This document shows positions 40,978 through 53,945 of a stretch of DNA of 64,000 bases, piece after piece. A program made the translations under genes and the position numbers. Source of the stretch: Halopseudomonas pelagia CL-AP6 (lineage in GTDB: Bacteria > Pseudomonadota > Gammaproteobacteria > Pseudomonadales > Pseudomonadaceae); NCBI RefSeq assembly GCF_000410875.1, contig NZ_AROI01000002.1:1-64000 (forward strand), written 5' to 3'. Within the stretch, counting starts at the first letter, position 1. Every line of letters begins with the position of its first letter. The notes beneath the pieces were generated by a model. That model made no database searches and was not told where the DNA came from. It saw only the letters and a list, made by a program, of their open reading frames with translations.

Positions 40978-43900
40978 CTATTTCAAAGGGGCCGCCGCTA
41001 GCGGCCGACATCGCGTCATGTAATCGACAAAGGCCTGCGCTGGCAAGGCCCGGCTGTACAGATAGCCCTGGGCGAAATCGCAACCGGCCTGGCGCAGAAA
41101 ATCGCGCTGCTCTTGCGTTTCCACGCCCTCGGCCAAGGTCTCCATACCCAGGCTCCGGGACAGGGTAATGGTTGCATTGACGATGGCTGCATCGTCGCTG
41201 TCGACACTCAATTCGCGGATAAAAGACTGGTCGATTTTGATCTTTTGCAGATGAAATCGCTTCAGATAACTCATCGAGGAATATCCCGTACCAAAATCAT
41301 CCAGGGCCAGATTCAGACCTAGGCCATTGAGTTTGGCAATAATCTGTATGGCGGTCTCGGGATCATGCATGGTGATGCTCTCGGTCAACTCCAGCTCCAG
41401 AGCCTGCGCCGGTACACCAGTCCTTTTCAGCAGGGCTTTGATGTTGCCAAACAAATGCCGATCACGGAACTGCGCCGCGGACAGGTTCACAGCCACGTAC
41501 ATGTCAGTATGACCCAGCGCGTGCCAGGACTGCAGCTGCTTGAGCGACTCGGCCAGCACCCACTCGCCAATCGGAATGATAAGCCCGCTATTTTCAGCCA
41601 CCGGAATAAATTCGGCCGGTGAAATAGCGCCCAGCTCAGGGTGATTCCAGCGCAGCAGTGCCTCGGCGCCCACCAGACTGTCATCCGCCAGACGGTGCTG
41701 CGGCTGAAAGTAGACGCTCAGCTGACTCCGCGCCAGGGCATGCCGCAGGGCGTTTTCGATCTGCAGCGTACGCACGTAATAGGTCTGCAGCTCAGGCCTG
41801 AAAAAGCTGTAACCATTGCGGCCGTCCTGCTTGGCACGGTACATGGCAATATCCGCGTTACTGTGCAGATTAACCAGATCCTGTGCGTCGTCCGGGTACA
41901 GGGCAATACCAATCGACGCCGTCACGGTCAGATCGTGCCCTGCTGCGTGCAGTGATCTGGCCATGGCATCAACGATGCGCTGCGCCGTATGCGCCGCGCC
42001 ACTGCCGTCAATCTCCGGCAGAATCAGGGTGAACTCGTCACCTCCTGTGCGTGACAGCGTATCTTCCTCGCGCAACAGATCCGACAACCGCAGGGCGAAG
42101 GAGACCAGCAGAGCATCGCCGACCTGATGACCTAGGGAATCGTTGACGTTCTTGAAGTTGTCCAGATCAATATACATCAAGGCCAATTGCTTGCTATGTC
42201 GCTCGGCCAGACTCAGGGCCATCTGCGCCCGCTCCTCGAACATCGCACGGTTGGGCAATCCGGTCAGTACGTCAAAATACGCCAGTTGATGAATATGCTG
42301 CTCATCTGCCTTGCGCTGGGTGATGTCGCTCATAACCGCAACGTAATGGGTAACCTTGCCCTTGTCATCGAGCATGCGGCTGATGCGCAGCCACTCGGGG
42401 TAGAGGGTGCCGTCCTTGCGCCGGTTCCAGACCTCACCCTGCCATTGGCCGTTGGTTTCTATGCTGGACCACATTTGCTGATAGAACGCCTTGTCATGCT
42501 GCCCGGAGGAGAGCATGGTCGGCGTATGGCCCAAGACATCTTCGGCCCGGTAGCCGGAAATCTGGGTAAACGCCTGATTGACCTTGACGATGCGCTGACG
42601 GGCATCGGTAATCAGAAAAGCTTCACTGCTCTGCTCAAATACGCGTCCGACCAGCCTCAGTTCCTCGCTCGCGCGTACTGTGTCGTTGATGTCGATATGG
42701 CTACCCACGATCAAATCACTCAACTGCCCGTCCTGACCGCGCAAAAAACGCCCACGGGTCAGAATCCAGATCCATTCCCCACTGGCGGTGCGAACCCGAA
42801 AACGGTTTTCGTACAGCGTATCGCTAGGGTTTTTGTAGTAGCGGGCGAAACGGCTAGCAGCTGCATCCCGGTCGTCCGGATGGAGCAAATCAATCCAGAC
42901 CTGCAGCGAACCAAACAACGGGTCATGCTCCTGCTCAGCAGGGTCAAGGCCGAGCATCAGAAAGTACTCAGCGCTCAATTCCAGTCGCCCACTGCCGACA
43001 TGATATTCCCAGGCACCGGTATTGGAAGCGCTAACAAAGGACTGGTAGCGTGCCAGCAGTTGGCGGATCTGCTCTTCGGACTGTTTACGCTGGGTGATGT
43101 CCCGGGACAATACGATAAAGCGCTCGTTTTCATTCGGCCGTGGCGCCTTGCGTGCTACCGACAGCTCGACCCAATGGTCACCATCCTCGCCAGGCACGGC
43201 GAAGCTGTAACCACTCGACCAGCCGTTGCGCCCGGCCTCCGCCAGGGCATCCAGCACCTGACCGGCAGCGCCGGCAGGCAATACTTCAGAGACGGTTTTG
43301 CCCTTCATCGACTCGAAGGAGGTGTCGAGCAGATCAGTGTTACGGGAATAAATCCCGTAGTAACGCCCTTGCGCATCCAGTTCGAACAACGGGTCCGGTA
43401 CGGCATGAATAACCGCCGCCATATCGTCGTGCGCCTCGATCGCGCTGCGTGTACGTTCCGCAACCAGCGTAGCCAGGTTCTGTCGCTGCCAGCGCATATT
43501 GAGAACCAGCAGCGCCGAGTAGGCCAGCGCCAGGCTAGTGACCAACCCGATCATCAGCATAATCAATGCGCGCTGCCACACCTCGGGCACCAGGGGTTGC
43601 TCGACGCTCAAAACCCAACGGGCATTGGCCAGGTCCAGGGATACATCATGGGAAAGTTGAAAATCTTCCTCATCATCAGCAAGTGGCAACAGCTGATCCC
43701 GCTTGCCCGTGTGCGGATCCAGGCGCCACAGGCGAAAGCGCAGCTTCTCGTCGTGCATCGCCTGAATATCCGGCAGCGACTCGATGGTCGAGAGATTGAT
43801 GACCACCAGGGCAAAGCCCCAGAAGCGCTCAGCGCCACGCGCATCACTGACGAACACCGGCAAGCGACCGGCTATGGCCCGGCCACCCTGGAGCAGATAA

Positions 43901-44376
43901 AAAGGGCTGGACAGGGTCAGGCTCTTGTTCTGTAGGGCCAGCATGGCGTCGGCGCCGCGCTCGGGGTGCTTCAGCAGATCACGGCCCAGCTCGCCTTCGT
44001 TGCCCTCCAGCGGCCACACCTGGCTGGTCACCCCGTCCTCTGCCAAGGCAAGAATGGAGGCGCCCGGAAAATAGTTGCTCAGCTCTTCACCGAGCAATTG
44101 AAAATCGTCTATCTGCCCCTTGGACACCTGAATCAGTGTACCCAAGGTATAGACAGCACCCAGGCTGCGCTGGACGAAGTCAGCTATGCCCTGGCCATGC
44201 GCCTGCACGCGCTGAACAAACTGCTCTTCGTACTGCATGCGGTTATGTTGATGCAAACTGTAGCCGATAAGGAAGGCCAGCAGGGCGGTGATCAGACCGG
44301 TCAGCAATGCTACCAGCCAATAAGCCCGAGGGGGTTGTAACAACACCTTCTCAGCCACCGGTTCATGCTCAGTCAT
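40978..44376 (-). CDS. Membrane CHASE-PAS-GGDEF-EAL cyclic-di-GMP protein
   Basis: A protein of about 1,132 residues (ATG 44376 chosen; ATG 44397 is possible). Two membrane helices (about 17-40 and 270-295) enclose a periplasmic CHASE domain (QAHGQGIADFVQRSLGAVYTLG). Three PAS/PAC units follow (about 340-710). The GGDEF domain is intact (RTGGDEFTLIL) and carries the inhibitory site RxxD five residues before it (REED). The EAL domain is intact as well (VGAEALLRW, ELTESITMHD, LALDDFGTGYSSMSYLKR, KIDQSFI). The protein could make and degrade cyclic di-GMP; which activity dominates cannot be told. The input is a small periplasmic ligand. Single gene. Confidence 0.93.
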   Translation of the reverse strand: MTEHEPVAEKVLLQPPRAYWLVALLTGLITALLAFLIGYSLHQHNRMQYEEQFVQRVQAHGQGIADFVQRSLGAVYTLGTLIQVSKGQIDDFQLLGEELSNYFPGASILALAEDGVTSQVWPLEGNEGELGRDLLKHPERGADAMLALQNKSLTLSSPFYLLQGGRAIAGRLPVFVSDARGAERFWGFALVVINLSTIESLPDIQAMHDEKLRFRLWRLDPHTGKRDQLLPLADDEEDFQLSHDVSLDLANARWVLSVEQPLVPEVWQRALIMLMIGLVTSLALAYSALLVLNMRWQRQNLATLVAERTRSAIEAHDDMAAVIHAVPDPLFELDAQGRYYGIYSRNTDLLDTSFESMKGKTVSEVLPAGAAGQVLDALAEAGRNGWSSGYSFAVPGEDGDHWVELSVARKAPRPNENERFIVLSRDITQRKQSEEQIRQLLARYQSFVSASNTGAWEYHVGSGRLELSAEYFLMLGLDPAEQEHDPLFGSLQVWIDLLHPDDRDAAASRFARYYKNPSDTLYENRFRVRTASGEWIWILTRGRFLRGQDGQLSDLIVGSHIDINDTVRASEELRLVGRVFEQSSEAFLITDARQRIVKVNQAFTQISGYRAEDVLGHTPTMLSSGQHDKAFYQQMWSSIETNGQWQGEVWNRRKDGTLYPEWLRISRMLDDKGKVTHYVAVMSDITQRKADEQHIHQLAYFDVLTGLPNRAMFEERAQMALSLAERHSKQLALMYIDLDNFKNVNDSLGHQVGDALLVSFALRLSDLLREEDTLSRTGGDEFTLILPEIDGSGAAHTAQRIVDAMARSLHAAGHDLTVTASIGIALYPDDAQDLVNLHSNADIAMYRAKQDGRNGYSFFRPELQTYYVRTLQIENALRHALARSQLSVYFQPQHRLADDSLVGAEALLRWNHPELGAISPAEFIPVAENSGLIIPIGEWVLAESLKQLQSWHALGHTDMYVAVNLSAAQFRDRHLFGNIKALLKRTGVPAQALELELTESITMHDPETAIQIIAKLNGLGLNLALDDFGTGYSSMSYLKRFHLQKIKIDQSFIRELSVDSDDAAIVNATITLSRSLGMETLAEGVETQEQRDFLRQAGCDFAQGYLYSRALPAQAFVDYMTRCRPLAAAPLK

Positions 44377-44403
44377 GGTTTCGCCTGCCTGGATCATAGG
44401 CGG

Positions 44404-45519
44404 CTATGGGTGATCGTCTGTCCATCCTGTTTCTCTTATTTTTTTAGACTGGTCCGATGAGATCAACCACTGATCCGTTGGCGCTGCCTGCAACAACCGC
44501 TGCAACACAGCTTCACGATCGACCGGTGCCAGGCGCCCGATCCGCTCGACCGCTTGGTAGAATGCCAGCCACTCCCTGCCGGTCTGCTCAAACAGCATAG
44601 CAAAGGCCGGGACCCAATAGTCATAAAGCCCGAAAGGTAACAAACTGGCGTTATTCAATTCCCCGGCGAACCAGCCATCGAATCGCGTACTGCCGTTCCA
44701 GCGCTCGTCGCGCCACTGTGTGTAATCGCTGCGCAGCTGGGCAAATTCCTTGTCCTTTGCGCTGCGCGTGGCGGTTTCTGGCAGGTCGCTGGCATAGACG
44801 GCATGCAATCGTTCGCGGGTCGCCATGACCAGCGCATTGAACTCGGCCTGTTGCCTTGCCAAGGCCGGATCCGGTGGGGCCAAGCCCTTGCTTGCCCGCC
44901 ACTGACGCAGGCCCTCCTGGCCAACAAAATTGGCAAAGGACTCGTTGAAGGCGGTGTCGTCTTTCAAATAGAAGCGCTGGTGCGCCAGCTCGTGAAACAG
45001 CGTCAGCGCGACGAAGTCATCATCCCCGTGGAGCATGGAACTGAGCAGCGGATCGTCATACCAGCCCAGAGTCGAATAGGCTGGGATGTCGCCGATAAAT
45101 ACGTCCATGCCTTGCCGCTGCCAATGTTGCGCCGCGGCCTCGACCGCCTCCCGAGAGAAGTAACCTTTATAGGCCAGACACCCGGTAAACAGATAGCAAT
45201 GCTGTACCGGCTTGAGCGAGAGCTCGGGGGCGACAAACAGATTCCACAAGGCATAGGGGCGAGGCAGGGCGCTGTAGCGGGTATAACTTTGATTGTCCGG
45301 CAGACTCAGGCTCTCGCTGGCGAAGCGGCGGGCGGTCAGCGCCTCGGCCAGGCGCACTTTTAGAGCGGGATCGGTATTCGGACTTTCCAGCAGATCGACG
45401 ATCGGCACACTCAGCGCCATCACCTCACGCTGGCCTTGCCAGGCGTGCTGCACGAAGGCGATGCTGCTGCAGCCAGCGATTAGCAGCGCAGTCAACATGA
45501 GCGCCAGAACACGTTTCAC
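44404..45519 (-). CDS. Lipoprotein zinc aminopeptidase (PF10023-type)
   Basis: A 371-residue protein with a lipoprotein signal ([17 protein letters not shown]; Cys at 17). The zinc motif [25 protein letters not shown] (HExxH with a downstream Glu) marks it as a metallopeptidase of the family annotated as putative aminopeptidase. It would act at a membrane face in the envelope. GTG at 45519 overlaps the trpI stop (GTGA), so it may be read through from trpI. Confidence 0.88.
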   Translation of the reverse strand: MKRVLALMLTALLIAGCSSIAFVQHAWQGQREVMALSVPIVDLLESPNTDPALKVRLAEALTARRFASESLSLPDNQSYTRYSALPRPYALWNLFVAPELSLKPVQHCYLFTGCLAYKGYFSREAVEAAAQHWQRQGMDVFIGDIPAYSTLGWYDDPLLSSMLHGDDDFVALTLFHELAHQRFYLKDDTAFNESFANFVGQEGLRQWRASKGLAPPDPALARQQAEFNALVMATRERLHAVYASDLPETATRSAKDKEFAQLRSDYTQWRDERWNGSTRFDGWFAGELNNASLLPFGLYDYWVPAFAMLFEQTGREWLAFYQAVERIGRLAPVDREAVLQRLLQAAPTDQWLISSDQSKKIRETGWTDDHP

Positions 45520-46397
45520 AAATTGGCCTGCAGCCAGTGCGCCAATTCACTGACCTGGGTCTGCGGCTGGCGCGCTGGACTCCACAGCGCCAGCTGATTG
45601 GCCGTTTCAACAAACCCCCAGGGCGCCAGCAGCCGACCGCTGGCCACGTCATCTGCCACCAGCAACTGCGGCGCGATGGCCACACCCAGACCGGACAAAG
45701 CGGCCTCCAGCAGATAATAGAGATGTTCGAAGCCCTGGCCCTGACGCAGGCTACGGGACGGCAGACCGCGAGCCCGGGCCCAGTCGGCCCAGGCGCCTGG
45801 ACGAGACAGCGTATGCAATAGCGCTTCCTCCAACAGTGCTTCGGCGGGTTGCTGTTCGAGCAGGGTGGCCCGGGCATAGCGCGGACTGAATACCGGACCG
45901 ATACGCTCAGCGAGCAGCGGATAGACCTGCATGTCCGCCGGCCACGGCGGCTCGGCAAACAGCAGCGTAGCGCTGACCCCGGGCTTGCGTGGGTCCATTT
46001 CGCCCTCACTGGCGGACAGGTGCAGGTTCAGTGACGGCAACTCGGTGTTCAGCCGATCCAAACGTGGAATGAACCAGCGCGCCAGCAGGCTGCCTGGGCA
46101 GGCGAGCAGAAAGGGTGCCTGCGCCTGCGCCTGGCGAATCTCCGCACAGGCACTGCGCAACCCATCGAAGGCCTCACGACTGGCATCGCGCAGTCGCCTT
46201 CCGGCGGCAGTCAGCTGTACGCCGCGCCCGTCTTTTTCGAACAGACTGACACCGAGCTCCTCCTCCAGCATACGGATCTGGCGGCTGACGGCACCGTGCG
46301 TCACATGCAACTGTTCCGCCGCCTGGCTCACGCTTTCCAGCTGGGCAGCAGCCTCGAAAGCCTTTAATGCGTTGAGAGAGGGTAATTCACGGTGCAT
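45516..46397 (-). CDS. trpI: LysR-family activator of trpBA
   Basis: A 293-residue LysR regulator. The HTH is [39 protein letters not shown]; the effector domain follows ([18 protein letters not shown]). It is divergent from trpBA with a 101-base gap, the arrangement known for TrpI in pseudomonads, where indoleglycerol phosphate is the inducer. The gap contains T-rich stretches, but I could not define the TrpI sites with confidence. Confidence 0.93.
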   Translation of the reverse strand: MHRELPSLNALKAFEAAAQLESVSQAAEQLHVTHGAVSRQIRMLEEELGVSLFEKDGRGVQLTAAGRRLRDASREAFDGLRSACAEIRQAQAQAPFLLACPGSLLARWFIPRLDRLNTELPSLNLHLSASEGEMDPRKPGVSATLLFAEPPWPADMQVYPLLAERIGPVFSPRYARATLLEQQPAEALLEEALLHTLSRPGAWADWARARGLPSRSLRQGQGFEHLYYLLEAALSGLGVAIAPQLLVADDVASGRLLAPWGFVETANQLALWSPARQPQTQVSELAHWLQANL

Positions 46398-46498
46398 AGC
46401 TATAGGTCACTTTTTCTCACATGTCGGTGTCATCTTATCGGTTTTTTTCCCGTTTTGCTTAATCTACTCTGGCGGCAATTCAAAAGAGGCAACCGACT

Positions 46499-47710
46499 AT
46501 GCAGACCAGCACCACTTTCAGCCGCGGCGCAGACGCCCAGGGCCAGTTTGGCTCCTTCGGCGGGCGTTTTGTCGCCGAGTCTTTGATGCCGCTGATTCTC
46601 GATCTCGAGCAGGCGTTCAATACCGCGCTGGCCGAGCCCTATTTTCTTGCCGAGCTGGACCGCTTCCAGGCCGAGTTCGTCGGCCGGCCGAGTCCGCTGT
46701 ATTTCGCCGAGCGCCTGACCGAGCTGTACGGCGGTGCGAAGATCTATTTCAAGCGCGAGGAGCTGAACCATACCGGCGCGCACAAGATCAACAACTGCAT
46801 CGGCCAGGTGCTGCTGGCCAAGCGCATGGGCAAAACGCGCATCATCGCCGAGACCGGTGCCGGCATGCACGGCGTGGCGACAGCCACGGTGGCCGCCCGC
46901 TTCGGGCTACCCTGCGTGGTCTACATGGGCGCCACCGATATCGAGCGGCAGCGTGACAACGTCTCGCGCATGCGCCTGCTGGGTGCCGAGATCGTGCCCG
47001 TGACTTCCGGCACCGGCACCCTGAAAGACGCGATGAACGAGGCACTGCGCGACTGGGTCACCAATGTCGATAACACTTTCTACATGATCGGCACGGTCGC
47101 CGGCCCGCACCCCTATCCAACTATGGTGCGTGAATTCCAAGCGGTGATCGGCCGCGAAACCCGCGTGCAGATGCAAGCCCGCGAAGGGCGTTTGCCGGAC
47201 AGTCTGATCGCCTGCATTGGCGGCGGCTCGAATGCGCTGGGTCTGTTCCATGCCTTTCTGGATGACCCGAGCGTGCAGTTGATAGGCGTGGAAGCGGCGG
47301 GCGAGGGCCTGGACAGCGGCAAGCATGCTGCCAGCCTCAAGGGCGGCGTCGCCGGCGTGCTGCACGGCAATCGCACCTACCTGCTGCAGGATAACGACGG
47401 TCAGATCACCGACGCGCACTCCGTCTCCGCTGGTCTGGACTATCCGGGTATCGGCCCCGAGCACGCCTGGTTGCATGAGCAGGGTCGCGTTGACTATGCC
47501 GCCGTTACCGACCAGGAAGCCCTCGACGCCTTCCACGTCTGCTGCCGTCAAGAAGGCATTATCCCGGCGCTGGAAACCGCCCACGCCCTGGCCGAAGTGG
47601 CCAAGCGTGCGCCGCTGTTACCCAAGGATCACCTGATGGTCGTCTGCTTGTCCGGTCGCGGCGACAAGGACATGCCTACCGTATTGCGTCTGATGGAGGA
47701 GAAAGCATGA
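46499..47710 (+). CDS. trpB: Tryptophan synthase beta chain
   Basis: A 403-residue PLP enzyme joining indole and serine. AGAGG lies before ATG 46499. The PLP lysine is in [13 protein letters not shown], with the phosphate loop GGGSNALG and [12 protein letters not shown]. It overlaps trpA by four bases. Confidence 0.97.
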   Translation: MQTSTTFSRGADAQGQFGSFGGRFVAESLMPLILDLEQAFNTALAEPYFLAELDRFQAEFVGRPSPLYFAERLTELYGGAKIYFKREELNHTGAHKINNCIGQVLLAKRMGKTRIIAETGAGMHGVATATVAARFGLPCVVYMGATDIERQRDNVSRMRLLGAEIVPVTSGTGTLKDAMNEALRDWVTNVDNTFYMIGTVAGPHPYPTMVREFQAVIGRETRVQMQAREGRLPDSLIACIGGGSNALGLFHAFLDDPSVQLIGVEAAGEGLDSGKHAASLKGGVAGVLHGNRTYLLQDNDGQITDAHSVSAGLDYPGIGPEHAWLHEQGRVDYAAVTDQEALDAFHVCCRQEGIIPALETAHALAEVAKRAPLLPKDHLMVVCLSGRGDKDMPTVLRLMEEKA

Positions 47711-48519
47711 GCTCGCGTTTAGCCGGTCGCTTTGCCGAACTCAAAGCCGCCAACCGTGCAGCGCTGGTGACCTACGTCTGCGCTGGCGATCCTGGCTACG
47801 ATGCCAGCCTGTCGCTACTCAAGCAATTGCCCGCAGCAGGCGCCGACGTAATCGAACTGGGCATGCCCTTCAGTGATCCGATGGCGGATGGACCGACTAT
47901 CCAAGCCGCCGCGGTCCGCGCGCTGAAGGCCGGCCAGACGCAATTGAAAACCCTGGAGATGGTCCGCCAGTTTCGCGCCGACGACCAGACTACGCCGCTG
48001 GTACTGATGGGCTATTACAACCCAATCTATCGCTACGGCCCGCAAGCCTTTATGCGTGATGCGCGCGAAGCCGGTGTCGACGGCCTGCTGATCGTTGATC
48101 TGCCGGCCGAACATGACAGCGAACTCGGCCCCCTGGCCCGCGAAGCCGGTCTTGACATGATCCGCATGGCCACGCCGACCACCGACGCGAAACGTCTGCC
48201 GGCGGTACTGGATCGGGCCAGCGGCTTTCTCTACTACGTGTCCTTGAATGGGGTGACCGGGGTAGGGCAGGCGGACAACGCTACGGTGCGCGACGCTATT
48301 GGCGCGATTCAGCAGCAGACCGACTTGCCAGTATGTGTTGGCTTTGGGGTGCGCACGCCGGAGCAGGCCGCGCGCTTTGCGCTGGATGCCGAAGGGGTAG
48401 TGGTGGGCTCGGCGCTGGTCGAGCAGATCGCCCATGCCGATTCGCCGGAGCAGGGCGTCAAGGACGTGTTGAGTCTGGTGTCGGCGCTGTCGCAAGCCAT
48501 ACGCCAAGCCCGACACTAA
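47707..48519 (+). CDS. trpA: Tryptophan synthase alpha chain
   Basis: A 270-residue TIM barrel that splits indoleglycerol phosphate. The catalytic Glu is in [17 protein letters not shown] and Asp in DGLLIVDLP; the phosphate site is [10 protein letters not shown] and [12 protein letters not shown] overlaps the trpB stop (ATGA). The following 122 bases hold an open plus-strand stretch ending in NPANPFAP and a TAG, possibly a gene remnant; no RNA feature is seen. Confidence 0.97.
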   Translation: MSSRLAGRFAELKAANRAALVTYVCAGDPGYDASLSLLKQLPAAGADVIELGMPFSDPMADGPTIQAAAVRALKAGQTQLKTLEMVRQFRADDQTTPLVLMGYYNPIYRYGPQAFMRDAREAGVDGLLIVDLPAEHDSELGPLAREAGLDMIRMATPTTDAKRLPAVLDRASGFLYYVSLNGVTGVGQADNATVRDAIGAIQQQTDLPVCVGFGVRTPEQAARFALDAEGVVVGSALVEQIAHADSPEQGVKDVLSLVSALSQAIRQARH

Positions 48520-48641
48520 CCCGCAACGCCCCCCTCCGGGAAGGCCGAGTTCCACCTCGGCCAGCGCGCTCGCCGCCACCTCCGCAAGGTCGAGATGGAA
48601 CTCGACACTCCGCCGATCAACCCGGCGAACCCGTTCGCGCC

Positions 48642-50392
<1,751 letters not shown>

Positions 50393-50950
50393 TCAGGACG
50401 GGCGGATGATTTGATCGGTCTGCAAGTCCCTAATGATACTGGGATTGCGCTGCCCACCCAATGCACCGGGAACAATAGCATCCAGATTCTGGTGAAAATA
50501 CTGCTCCACGCGCAAACGCGAACGCGCCGCCGGCCGGCCTGATGGATTTGCCGAAGTCGATACTAGAGGCCCGCACACCGCGCATAATTGACGAATCAAC
50601 GGATGCGAGCTGACGCGCAATGCGACAGTCGCATGCTGCCCGGTAATCCAAGGGGGAAGACGATCCTGATGCGGCACCAGCCAGGTGTTGGCACCCGGCC
50701 AGGACAGCCGCAGCTTGGCCAACTGGCCATCCGGCAAATCCCAGAGCAGAAAATCGAATTGCTCAATATCGCCGGCGACCAGGATCAGGCCCTTTTCCAC
50801 CGGGCGCTGCTTGAGTGCCAGCAACCGCTCAACCGCGTCCGCTTTCCAGGGGTGGCAGCCCAAGCCCCAGACCGCCTCGGTCGGGTAAGCTATCACCCCG
50901 CCCGCATGGAGAATTCGCTCAACCTGTCTAATGCGCCAGTTTGCCAACAT
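50393..50950 (-). CDS. tsaC: L-threonylcarbamoyladenylate synthase
   Basis: A 185-residue YrdC-fold protein from ATG 50950 ([13 protein letters not shown]). It has [16 protein letters not shown], the phosphate-binding [23 protein letters not shown] and [13 protein letters not shown]. It makes the precursor for t6A37 in tRNAs. The length matches the short TsaC form. It precedes hemF by 9 bases. Confidence 0.95.
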   Translation of the reverse strand: MLANWRIRQVERILHAGGVIAYPTEAVWGLGCHPWKADAVERLLALKQRPVEKGLILVAGDIEQFDFLLWDLPDGQLAKLRLSWPGANTWLVPHQDRLPPWITGQHATVALRVSSHPLIRQLCAVCGPLVSTSANPSGRPAARSRLRVEQYFHQNLDAIVPGALGGQRNPSIIRDLQTDQIIRPS

Positions 50951-51029
50951 GCCTACCCCATCATGAACTATCAATGTCACGACAGTATCCGAGCCGCGCG
51001 GCGGGCTCAAGCTCGTCAACAATCCTGTG

Positions 51030-52133
51030 TTAGCGGCGAGAGAAGCCGTGCGGCGTTTGCTGCACGTGGCCGGCCAACTCCAGGTCAAGCAATTCGCCCA
51101 TCACCCGCTCAACCGCCAGCCCGGATTGCTGGCTGAGCCAGTCAACACTGGCGGGCTGATAGCCCAGACAACGCCACAGGGGACTGTCCGGCGCCGTCTC
51201 GCCAGCGGTTTCTGCTGCGGCCAGCGCAGCCTTCAACGGTAATTTCAGTACATCCAGTACATCCTGAACTGTCTCGACCAGGTGCGCGCCCTGGCGCAGC
51301 AACTGGTGGCAGCCTTTGGCCTGCGGATTGTGGATTGAACCGGGCATGGCAAACACCTCACGGTTCTGCTCCAGCGCCAGGCGCGCGGTGATCAGTGAAC
51401 CGCTGTTGAGGCTGGCTTCGACCACCAGCGTACCCAGGCTCAAACCGCTGATAATTCTGTTTCTTTGCGGAAACTGCCCGGGCTGGGCCGACGCATCCGG
51501 CGGATGCTCCGAGACCAGCAAGCCGCCCTGTTCAAGAATCTGGCCTGCCAGTGCCTGATGCCGTCTGGGGTAACAATTGTCCAAACCCGTACCCCATACT
51601 GCGACCGTTTGGCCACCTGCATCCAAAGCGCCCTGATGACAGGCACCGTCTATGCCCAGGGCCATGCCACTAGTGACCAGCAAACCGCTGGCGGTAAAGC
51701 TGCGAGCAAAGGCCCGAGCTGTTGCGGCGCCATGCGGGCCGGGATGGCGGGTGCCGACCATGGCCAACTGCGGATCATGCAGTAGTTGGGGGTCGCCGCG
51801 CAGATACAGCAGCGGCGGCGGATCAGCAATCTCCCCGAGCAGCGCCGGATAGTCTGGCGAATCCTGGCAGAGTACCGCGCAGCCAGGCTGCTCCAGCCAA
51901 CGTTGAATGCGCTCGTAGCGCGCATGCAGATCGGCGCCACCACGCTGCCAGGCCTGAATCGCTTCGATAACGCGAGGTTTGAGGCCTAGTGATTGCAAGC
52001 GCAGCAGGTCGGCCTCGAGTATGTCGGCAGGCCGGGCAACCAGCTGCAACAGACGGGTCAGGGCGCGTGCGCCAAGCCCATCCAGCAGAGACAGAACCAC
52101 GAAGGCCTGTCTATCAGACAGGGGGTAGTGCAT
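51030..52133 (-). CDS. dprA: DNA-processing protein DprA
   Basis: A 367-residue protein that loads RecA on incoming single-stranded DNA. An N-terminal SAM-like helical region ([17 protein letters not shown]) is followed by the Rossmann-like core ([73 protein letters not shown]) and a winged-helix C-terminus ([16 protein letters not shown]). Upstream of tsaC as in other pseudomonads. Confidence 0.95.
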   Translation of the reverse strand: MHYPLSDRQAFVVLSLLDGLGARALTRLLQLVARPADILEADLLRLQSLGLKPRVIEAIQAWQRGGADLHARYERIQRWLEQPGCAVLCQDSPDYPALLGEIADPPPLLYLRGDPQLLHDPQLAMVGTRHPGPHGAATARAFARSFTASGLLVTSGMALGIDGACHQGALDAGGQTVAVWGTGLDNCYPRRHQALAGQILEQGGLLVSEHPPDASAQPGQFPQRNRIISGLSLGTLVVEASLNSGSLITARLALEQNREVFAMPGSIHNPQAKGCHQLLRQGAHLVETVQDVLDVLKLPLKAALAAAETAGETAPDSPLWRCLGYQPASVDWLSQQSGLAVERVMGELLDLELAGHVQQTPHGFSRR

Positions 52134-52202
52134 GGATCATCCTTGATCAAAGGGTGGTACCGCCTTTTTCAGGCGGCGCCGATAGACTTTAGCAGGTAGC
52201 CT

Positions 52203-53228
52203 TCAGGGATTACGGACCTTGTCCTTGATCGCCATCTGACGACGGGCTTCCAACACGATGCCGTAGCTCATCTTGTCGTAGGCGCGGAATACCATCATCA
52301 AACCGGCATGCTCGTCAGGGAGGCTGACCTGTTCATTCTGAACTCGGTCACGCACCACTTCGCCGGTCTTGAAAATCGACAGCACACTACCTTCCTTGAG
52401 ACCGTCACGGGCACCCTTATTGATCAGCACCACATCGTACTGGCCAATCTGCGTCACGCCGTTAGGCACATCCAGGATCAGACCATCGATCTGACTGGCT
52501 GGCTCACTGGGGAAAAAGGTCGATGCCACCGCACGCTCTTCCGTGGGCAGCAGACGATCATTGACGCGAATCTCCTGGCTACTACGAGTAATATCCAGCG
52601 TGGCGATGTCGCGCTCGGTCGCCGCTACTTCACCGTGGCCCAGCTCCTGCGCGTGGATACCTAAAAACTCACCGGTTTGCGGATCGGTATAGGCCTTTTC
52701 ACGCCGGTATATGCCGTATCCCGGAACACTCGGATCAATATCGCCCCGGGCATAAACGCGGCTACCCGCGCCCGCGACGACACTTTCAGCCTGACCACCG
52801 ATCACATAGGGAGCCGCTTCAAGTACCGCAGCGTCGTCGATGATACGTCCAGCCCGCAGAAACGCGTTGATCGCTTCCAGCGGAATGGTTGGTATCGCCT
52901 CGGCAATCGGCTGCGAGCGCACCGTTGGAGACAGCTTGATATTGCCGCCCTGACCACGATCCACCATCAGCCTGGGCTGACCATCGATATAGACCAATGA
53001 GATCATATCGCCGGGGTAAATCAGGTGAGGGTTATTGATCTGCGGGTTGGCATGCCATATTTCTGGCCATTTCCATGGCAGATTCAGGAAGCGTCCGGCG
53101 ATGTCCCACAGTGTGTCGCCCTTCACAACCTGGTACCGTTCCGGGTGACCGTCCCTAAAAACGGGCTCCTGTGCCTGCGCCCAAAAACTAATTGAGAGCA
53201 ACAGAAGGCCGAGTAATGTTTTCCTCAT
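52203..53228 (-). CDS. Exported LysM-domain protein
   Basis: A 341-residue protein with a signal peptide (LLGLLLLSISFWAQAQE). The LysM repeat is at about 33-85 (YQVVKGDTLWDIAGRFL, WPEIWHANPQI, LIYPGDMISL). The remainder is the conserved pseudomonad tail, unassigned. It is divergent from def, in the P. aeruginosa order (PA0020 homologue). The 139-base gap contains a 7-bp inverted repeat (TTTGACG at 53266, CGTCAAA at 53285). Confidence 0.92.
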   Translation of the reverse strand: MRKTLLGLLLLSISFWAQAQEPVFRDGHPERYQVVKGDTLWDIAGRFLNLPWKWPEIWHANPQINNPHLIYPGDMISLVYIDGQPRLMVDRGQGGNIKLSPTVRSQPIAEAIPTIPLEAINAFLRAGRIIDDAAVLEAAPYVIGGQAESVVAGAGSRVYARGDIDPSVPGYGIYRREKAYTDPQTGEFLGIHAQELGHGEVAATERDIATLDITRSSQEIRVNDRLLPTEERAVASTFFPSEPASQIDGLILDVPNGVTQIGQYDVVLINKGARDGLKEGSVLSIFKTGEVVRDRVQNEQVSLPDEHAGLMMVFRAYDKMSYGIVLEARRQMAIKDKVRNP

Positions 53229-53367
53229 GACATGAATCCCTTTATTATAGAGGCCAGCAACCAGGTTTGACGGAGGCTGTAGTACGTCAAATCCGTTTTA
53301 TTTCCAAGCTGCTCATCATCTTAGCAGCACAAATTAGATTTATTCCACAATTGCGTCACAAACAGAC

Positions 53368-53880
53368 ATGGCCATATTAAACATTTTAGAATTTCCTGAC
53401 CCGCGCTTGCGCACCATTGCCAAGCCCGTGGTGACAGTAGATGCGCGTATTCGCCAGTTGGTCGACGATATGTTCGAGACCATGTACGACGCTCCCGGCA
53501 TCGGCCTGGCAGCTAGCCAGGTAAATGTGCACGAACGGGTCGTCGTAATCGACATCTCCGAAGACAACAACGAGCCTCGGGTCTTTATCAACCCGGAGCT
53601 AGAGCCTCTGACCGAGGATCTGGAAGAAATGCAGGAAGGCTGCCTGTCGGTCCCGGGTTTCTATGAAACCGTTACTCGCCCGGAACGCGTGCGGGTCAAG
53701 GCGCTGAACCGCGACGGAGAAGCCTTTGAAGAGGTGTGCGAGGGCTTGCTCGCGGTCTGTATTCAACACGAATGCGATCACCTGAATGGCAAACTCTTTG
53801 TCGACTACTTATCTAGCCTGAAACGTGACCGTATTCGCAAAAAACTGGAAAAGTTACATAAACAGCAGGCCAGCGCCTGA
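53368..53880 (+). CDS. def: Peptide deformylase
   Basis: A 170-residue iron enzyme removing formyl from nascent Met. Motif [11 protein letters not shown], motif [10 protein letters not shown] (Cys ligand) and motif [11 protein letters not shown] (HExxH) are all intact. The start ATG 53368 follows [14 protein letters not shown] family usage. A terminator hairpin stands between it and fmt. Confidence 0.97.
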   Translation: MAILNILEFPDPRLRTIAKPVVTVDARIRQLVDDMFETMYDAPGIGLAASQVNVHERVVVIDISEDNNEPRVFINPELEPLTEDLEEMQEGCLSVPGFYETVTRPERVRVKALNRDGEAFEEVCEGLLAVCIQHECDHLNGKLFVDYLSSLKRDRIRKKLEKLHKQQASA

Positions 53881-53898
53881 CACGGGGTTGGTGATCGC

Positions 53899-53925
53899 AA
53901 GGCTTGCTTCGGCAAGCCTTTTTAT
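53899..53925 (+). terminator. Terminator-like hairpin between def and fmt
   Basis: AAGGCTTGC-TTCG-GCAAGCCTT, a perfect 9-bp stem with a UUCG tetraloop, followed by TTTTATTT. It lies 26 bases before the fmt ATG, so fmt transcription either reads through or starts here. Confidence 0.9.
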
Positions 53926-53945
53926 TTAGCCGTATCAGGTAAAGC

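Noticed and set aside
42187-43935. Plus-strand ORF of 582 codons
   Set aside because: It lies entirely antisense within the PAS part of the GGDEF-EAL gene and shows no domain of its own.
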